DNA from: Synechococcus sp. UW140
GTDB taxonomy: Bacteria > Cyanobacteriota > Cyanobacteriia > PCC-6307 > Cyanobiaceae
NCBI GenBank assembly: GCA_945877115.1
Contig: CAMCQR010000016.1
Span: 1 to 38,282 of the forward strand
Direction of reading: 5' to 3'
DNA: 38,282 nucleotides
This document shows positions 33,860-38,282 of this stretch, in pieces. A program made the position numbers and the translations under genes. Under the pieces are notes generated by a model. It did no database searches. It had not been told where the DNA came from and worked only from the letters and a program-made list of their open reading frames with translations. Numbering within the stretch: position 1 is the stretch's first letter; each line of letters starts with the position of its first letter.

Positions 33860-34292
33860 GGCCTGGAGCCAATGGCGGTGCGGGGCTAGGGATCAAGGGC
33901 GGGTGGCGGGCTGCTGCGGCTCACTCCTTTCGAAGTGCAAGCGCAGGCCATGGGAAGAGAGAACTGTCATTACGTTTGTAGGTGAAACAATCTATCCGCT
34001 GAATAGCACGCCTGTTCGATAGTCCCTAATGAGAAAAGTTCGACAAAGTTTCTCGCATGTCAGGCCCAGGCATGTGTGACACCGGAGTGAGCGCTTCGTT
34101 GCATCGACCGCTCCTTTGGGCTTGGCCTTTGCTCTGCTTCGCTGCACCTGTTGTTGCTGTGTTGGAATGCGAACAACTGATTTCAATTTTTTGATGTTTC
34201 CATTTATTTGAGTTGTTGTTTCATTACACCCATGCTTTCTGTCGCGCCCGAATCGGCTCTATCGCTTGTAGCTGGAGTTGTCGTTCCATTTC
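33860..34292. other. Gene-free accessory stretch
   Basis: About 430 bp with variable composition, AT-rich near 34170-34210. An open frame on the minus strand (33992-34186) has no support. I see no transposase, RNA gene or clear repeat. Confidence 0.4.
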
Positions 34293-34583
34293 TTTTCAAA
34301 CTGGCTCGACAACACGGCTGATGTGCCACGCGCCATCGATCTGCTTCGCAAGGGGTTGGCATCGGTCCCCAACCAGGCCCCTGGCAAGGCTCCTGATGTG
34401 GAAGTGTTGGAATTCACCGAGCGTGGTCCCAAGTTGGCTGTGCGGCCTTATGCCCACACCAATCACTACTGGGACGTTTATTTCGACACCAATCGCATGA
34501 TTGTCGATGTGCTGAGCCGTGGTGGCTTCCCTGTTCCTCGCATCCCCGTCGTGATGCAGCAAGGCACGGCCCCTTCCAACTGA
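34293..34583 (+). pseudogene. C-terminal fragment of an MscS-type mechanosensitive channel
   Basis: About 95 codons ending at TGA 34581-34583. The part DVPRAIDLLRKGLASVP, then PDVEVLEFTERGPKLAVRPY, then HYWDVYFDTNRMIVDVLSRG and FPVPRIPVVMQ corresponds to the alpha/beta C-terminal domain of MscS proteins. The membrane domain and pore helix are absent upstream, where the frame runs into unrelated sequence, so this is a decayed remnant. A TTG at 34278 opens the frame but is unlikely to be a real start. Confidence 0.75.
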
Positions 34584-34725
34584 GCCGCTCCTTATCTCCC
34601 TCCCTGGTTTGAGGGTCTGAACACTGTGGGCTGGTGGCTGGTGTCATCGGCCCTTTTTTGGCTTGCAAGCCTTCCCGCAGCGTCTTTCAGGGTTGCGGAT
34701 CGCGGCAACTGCCCAGGCCTCGGTG

Positions 34726-35345
34726 CCCTTTGCACGATGGAGCCACCCCCGACCCCCCAACGTGCCTGAGGCCGCCAGCTCCCTACCCGCCCCTGGGGCC
34801 GACGCCCTGCCCAAGACCTACGACCCGGCCGGCACCGAGGCCCGCTGGCAGGCCGCCTGGGAGCAGCGCTATCCGCTGACGCCGGTGGAGGGGGACTCCA
34901 TCGACCACCTGGTGGTCGCCACCACCCGCTCCGAGACGATGCTCGGCGACACCGCCGTAGCCGTGAATCCCGCCTATCCCCGCTACGGGGCTCTGGTGGG
35001 CCGCACCATTGAGCTGCCCCTGGTGGGCCGCCGCATCCCGATCGTCGCCGATGAGCATGTCGATCCGGCCTTCGGCACCGGCTGCGTCAAGGTGACGCCC
35101 GCCCACGATCCCAACGACTTCGCTCTCGACCCAGTGGTTCGTGCGCACCGAACCACTGGCGGCCCGCTGCCGCACCGCCCTCGACCATCCCGCCGGCGCC
35201 GAGCCCCGCTTTGTGCCGGAGCGCTGGAGCAAGGTCTACCGCGACTGGCTCACCGACATCCGCGACTGGTGCATCAGCCGCCGGCTCTGGTGGGGCCACC
35301 GCATCCCCGCCTGGTTTGTGGTGAGTGAAACGGGCGGCGTGACAA
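34726..35345 (+). pseudogene. valS 5' fragment B (two internal deletions)
   Basis: Similarity to valS begins in the leader (CCCTTT, then ATGG; GTG at 34762 equals valS start) and runs to about 35334, where the window copy also ends. Relative to valS, a deletion matching 37060-37596 (537 bp, in frame) removes the HIGH region. A second matching about 37857-38071 (215 bp) shifts the frame. Between them the reading frame encodes [20 protein letters not shown] and [17 protein letters not shown], the CP1 editing-domain signatures. The remainder reads [20 protein letters not shown] in the other frame. Many substitutions, mostly synonymous, separate it from valS. Confidence 0.88.
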
Positions 35346-35502
35346 CGAAAGCGACGCCCTCTTGGGATAGCTGGGACCACCTCACTACGGCCTTCGATGG
35401 GTTGCTGGCGAGCGCGGCGTTGCAGGGGCTGCATTCATTCTGACCAGCCAGTTGTTTAACAGGCAGCTCCGATGAGAGGGATGAGGAGATGCGGAATCTG
35501 GA

Positions 35503-36723
35503 TCACCCCCTGGAGCGTCTCAGGCGCTGCCGCAGTTTGCGGGCCATGTTCCAGGCCATAGCGGCACCGGCCAGGGGCAGGGGGCCGGGAACCGCGGGCG
35601 TGAAGCGCAGGAGGGAGCCCGATGTGGTGCTGCCGCCGGCGGCCACATAAACGCTGCCGTCGGACATGGCCAGCACGCCGGTGGGTTGGTCGATGCCGGA
35701 GGCGAGTTGCTGGCGCTCGTTGCTGAGGGGGTTGTAGCGCCACAGGCTGCCGCTGCCTACGGGATTGGCGAAGTTCTCCGCCCACTGCACCAGGTAGAGC
35801 CAGCCATCGGCACCGAGCGAGAGGTCCATGGCGTTGGTGAAGCCACCGGTGATGGCGGTGGCGGAGTTGGCGCTGCCGTTGGAGCTGAAGATCGATGCCG
35901 ATCCCGGATCGAAGGGGAAGCCGGGCAGCTGGGTGTTGTACAGGGTGCCACCGGGGCTCACCGTTAGCCCGGTGGGCACGGCTTCAGCGTTCGGGGTGGT
36001 GCTGGAGACGGCCGGGAAGTTCTCCAGCAGTTGCACCAACGCTGGGGTGGCATCGGCCACCTTGAGCAGGCGGTTGGCGCCGGAATCGGTAATGAAGCTG
36101 GTGTCGCCGAACCAGGTGAGGGCGAAGGGATTGGAGAAGGGAGGGGTGTGGCTGGGGTTGGCGGTCTCGAAGGCGCCTAGATCGGCCAGGGGAACCACCG
36201 CAGAGCCCGGATTGCTGTAGTCGAACCGCACCAGTTTGGCGAACAGGCTGCTGCTGGCAGGACGGGTGGCGGGATCGCCCCGGAAGCCGAACACCCCGAG
36301 CAGGCGTCCGTCACTGCTGAAGGTGAGGTCCTGCAGACCGACCACGGGCGAGAGCGCGCCGGTTCCGCGGGCGATCGAGTCGAGGCCGGTCCAAAGGTGG
36401 GCGTAGCTGTTGGTGGTGGGGTCGTAGCGACCCACGGCGCCGGTGGAGCCCCAGCAGCGCAGGGCCGTGGGTGGCGACGGAGGGGCTCCCGCCACATCGC
36501 AGGTGGTGCCACCCGCACCGCCTTCGCTCACCAGCACCCGGCCGATCGAGTCGACCGTGAGCCCGCGGGGGTTGAGCAGGTTGTTGACCAGCACCTGGCG
36601 GTTGTAAGCCGGGGCCGCCTGGCCTGGGGCCGCTGCGGCGGCCAGGCCGGCCAGTAAGGCTCCGGTGGCAAGCAGGGACTGGGCCGGCCGGATGGTGGAA
36701 GAACAGGGGTTGAGCTTGGGCAT
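35503..36723 (-). CDS. ScyD/ScyE-like secreted beta-propeller protein with PEP-CTERM-like tail
   Basis: 406 residues. A signal peptide (LLATGALLAGLAAAAAPGQA-A) precedes NHL/SMP30-like propeller repeats (NPRGLTVDSIGRVLVSEGG, PTGLTVSPGGTLYNTQLPG, PTGVLAMSDGSVYVAAGG) as in the ScyD/ScyE family. The C terminus has VPGPLPLAGAAMAWNMARKL followed by Arg-rich RQRLRRSRG, which resembles the cyanobacterial variant of the PEP-CTERM exosortase sorting tail. Probably exported and surface-sorted. Its function is unknown; no scytonemin biosynthesis genes are here. It is divergent from valS. Confidence 0.8.
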   Translation of the reverse strand: MPKLNPCSSTIRPAQSLLATGALLAGLAAAAAPGQAAPAYNRQVLVNNLLNPRGLTVDSIGRVLVSEGGAGGTTCDVAGAPPSPPTALRCWGSTGAVGRYDPTTNSYAHLWTGLDSIARGTGALSPVVGLQDLTFSSDGRLLGVFGFRGDPATRPASSSLFAKLVRFDYSNPGSAVVPLADLGAFETANPSHTPPFSNPFALTWFGDTSFITDSGANRLLKVADATPALVQLLENFPAVSSTTPNAEAVPTGLTVSPGGTLYNTQLPGFPFDPGSASIFSSNGSANSATAITGGFTNAMDLSLGADGWLYLVQWAENFANPVGSGSLWRYNPLSNERQQLASGIDQPTGVLAMSDGSVYVAAGGSTTSGSLLRFTPAVPGPLPLAGAAMAWNMARKLRQRLRRSRG

Positions 36724-36939
36724 GTCGACCCGCTGAGTATGCTTTTGGAAGTTAGCAACATTGGTTTTTGTTAGCTATTGGGTGTGTTCATTCGTTGACG
36801 CTGCCGTCTGCGACTGCTGTCTGCCAGCTCTGCATCGATCAGTAGTTCCTCGTTCGATCCGATGGCTCCACAGCCAGATCGCCTCGCGCCGCGGGCCCCT
36901 TTGAGACGATGGGACCCAGCCAGCCTCCTCACTCCCACC

Positions 36940-38282
36940 GTGCCCGAGCCCGCCAGCTCCGCCTCCACGCCTGCCGAGGCCGCCCCAGCGCCCGAGGCCG
37001 CCCTCCCCAAGACCTACGACCCGGCCGGCACCGAAGCCCGCTGGCAGGCCGCCTGGGAGAGCAGCGGCGCCTTCCATCCGGATCCTGCGGCCCCCGGAGA
37101 GCCCTTCTCGGTGGTGATCCCGCCGCCGAACGTGACCGGCAGCCTGCACATGGGCCATGCCTTCAACACGGCCCTGATCGACACGATCGTGCGCTTCCAG
37201 CGCCTGCAGGGCAAGAACGTGCTCTGCCTGCCGGGCACCGACCACGCCTCGATCGCCGTGCAGACGATCCTCGAGAAGCAGCTGAAGGCGGAGGGGGCCA
37301 CTAAGGACGACCTCGGCCGCGATGCCTTCTTTGAGCGGGCCTGGGCCTGGAAGGCCGAAAGCGGTGGCACGATCGTCGGCCAGCTGCGCCGCCTGGGCTA
37401 TTCGGTGGATTGGCGCCGCGAGCGCTTCACCCTTGATCCGGGGCTCAACAAGGCCGTAGTCGAGGCCTTCGTCAAGCTGCACGAGCAGGGCCTGATTTAC
37501 CGGGGCGAATACCTGGTGAATTGGTGCCCCGCCTCCGGCTCGGCGGTGAGCGACCTGGAGGTGGAGATGAAGGAGGTGGAGGGCTCGCTGTGGCACCTGC
37601 GCTATCCGCTGACGCCGGTGGAGGGGGACTCCATCGACCACCTGGTGGTCGCCACCACCCGCCCGGAAACGATGCTCGGCGACACCGGCGTGGCGGTGAA
37701 TCCCAGCGATCCCCGTTACGCCCACCTGGTGGGCCGCAGCATTGAGCTGCCCCTGGTGGGCCGCCAGATCCCGATCGTCGCCGATGGGCACGTCGATCCG
37801 GCCTTCGGAACGGGGTGCGTGAAGGTGACCCCCGCCCACGACCCCAACGACTTCGCCATCGGCCAACGCCACGGCCTGCCCCAGATCACGGTGATGGCCA
37901 AGGACGGCACCATGAACGAGGCCGCCGGCCGCTTTACGGGCCTCGATCGCTTTGAGGCGCGCAAGGCGGTGGTGGAGGCAATGGAAGCCGAAGGTCTGTT
38001 GGTGAAGGTTGAACCGCACCGCCACAGCGTCCCCTATTCCGATCGCGGCAAGGTGCCGGTGGAGCCGCTGCTCTCCACCCAGTGGTTCGTGCGCACCGAA
38101 CCCCTGGCGGCCCGCTGCCGCACCGCCCTCGACAACCCCGCCGGCCCCGAGCCCCGCTTTGTGCCGGAGCGCTGGAGCAAGGTCTACCGCGACTGGCTCA
38201 CCGACATCCGCGACTGGTGCATCAGCCGCCAGCTCTGGTGGGGCCACCGCATCCCCGCCTGGTTTGTGGTGAGTGAAACGGG
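36940..38282 (+). CDS. valS: Valyl-tRNA synthetase, N-terminal part (3' end outside window)
   Basis: 447 codons open to the window end. The class I HIGH motif is HMGH at residues 70-73 within [14 protein letters not shown]1 editing-domain motifs [17 protein letters not shown] and [20 protein letters not shown] are intact. The catalytic fold resumes with [20 protein letters not shown] and [13 protein letters not shown]. It charges tRNA-Val and edits Thr-tRNA. GTG 36940 starts the conserved frame; the upstream ATG 36909 is out of frame. The first 20 residues are an Ala/Pro-rich extension. The gene is preceded by two degenerate copies of its own 5' region. Confidence 0.95.
   Translation, partial: MPEPASSASTPAEAAPAPEAALPKTYDPAGTEARWQAAWESSGAFHPDPAAPGEPFSVVIPPPNVTGSLHMGHAFNTALIDTIVRFQRLQGKNVLCLPGTDHASIAVQTILEKQLKAEGATKDDLGRDAFFERAWAWKAESGGTIVGQLRRLGYSVDWRRERFTLDPGLNKAVVEAFVKLHEQGLIYRGEYLVNWCPASGSAVSDLEVEMKEVEGSLWHLRYPLTPVEGDSIDHLVVATTRPETMLGDTGVAVNPSDPRYAHLVGRSIELPLVGRQIPIVADGHVDPAFGTGCVKVTPAHDPNDFAIGQRHGLPQITVMAKDGTMNEAAGRFTGLDRFEARKAVVEAMEAEGLLVKVEPHRHSVPYSDRGKVPVEPLLSTQWFVRTEPLAARCRTALDNPAGPEPRFVPERWSKVYRDWLTDIRDWCISRQLWWGHRIPAWFVVSET

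Noticed and set aside
32400-36940. Insertion sequence or prophage
   Set aside because: No transposase, integrase or terminal inverted repeats seen; only truncated genes and a toxin-antitoxin pair.
36909-37304. ATG-initiated frame at the valS start
   Set aside because: Out of frame with the conserved ValRS sequence; GTG 36940 is the start.
36775-38247. 490-codon minus-strand open frame
   Set aside because: Antisense to valS, whose motifs are unmistakable.

Overview
The window looks like chromosomal DNA from a picocyanobacterium of the Cyanobium/Synechococcus type. It is GC-rich over most of its length. It encodes chlorophyll synthase (chlG), a carotenoid oxygenase, type IV pilins, and compactly packed housekeeping genes with many 4-bp start/stop overlaps. 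The organism assignment is an inference from gene content. I see no rRNA, tRNA, CRISPR array or intact insertion sequence.

Left part (1-4500): the 3' end of a secreted RTX calcium-binding protein faces a CNNM/CorC-type CBS membrane protein, followed by lepA. Pilus locus (4650-12770): eight minor-pilin/pseudopilin genes lie in two consecutive four-gene modules of the same architecture: PilX-like without Glu5, PilV/W-like, FimT/GspH-like, PilW/GspJ-like. A TPR-SPINDLY-type O-GlcNAc transferase homologue follows directly. Two type IV pilin genes converge on it from the other strand, both with hairpins in their leaders and one with a strong intrinsic terminator. The two genes in the middle of the pseudopilin cluster (about 6.9-8.05 kb) are conspicuously AT-richer than everything around them.

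Core part (13290-32400): an unaccompanied DppC-like permease, a CgeB-like glycosyltransferase, a TrmH-type SPOUT methyltransferase, an alkyltransferase-like protein coupled to rsmB, and an operon of a DUF2862 protein, chlG and a bifunctional class A PBP. Then come fabI, hisB, a carotenoid oxygenase, a Nif11-domain small protein, a J-domain protein, a DUF2157 membrane protein, a GDSL hydrolase, a PlsC-like acyltransferase and a bestrophin-like membrane protein.

Accessory part (32400-36940): this stretch ends at the true 5' end of valS, which runs off the window. It holds a VapBC toxin-antitoxin pair with a run of inverted half-sites at its promoter, a decapitated antitoxin copy, a C-terminal scrap of an MscS channel, and a ScyD/ScyE-like secreted protein with a cyanobacterial PEP-CTERM-like tail. 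It also contains two degenerate, internally deleted copies of the valS 5' region, so three valS 5' ends lie within 4 kb. One copy still reads in frame through most of the ValRS CP1 editing-domain signature motifs. This patchwork next to valS and the duplicated minor-pilin modules are the two most unusual structures here.
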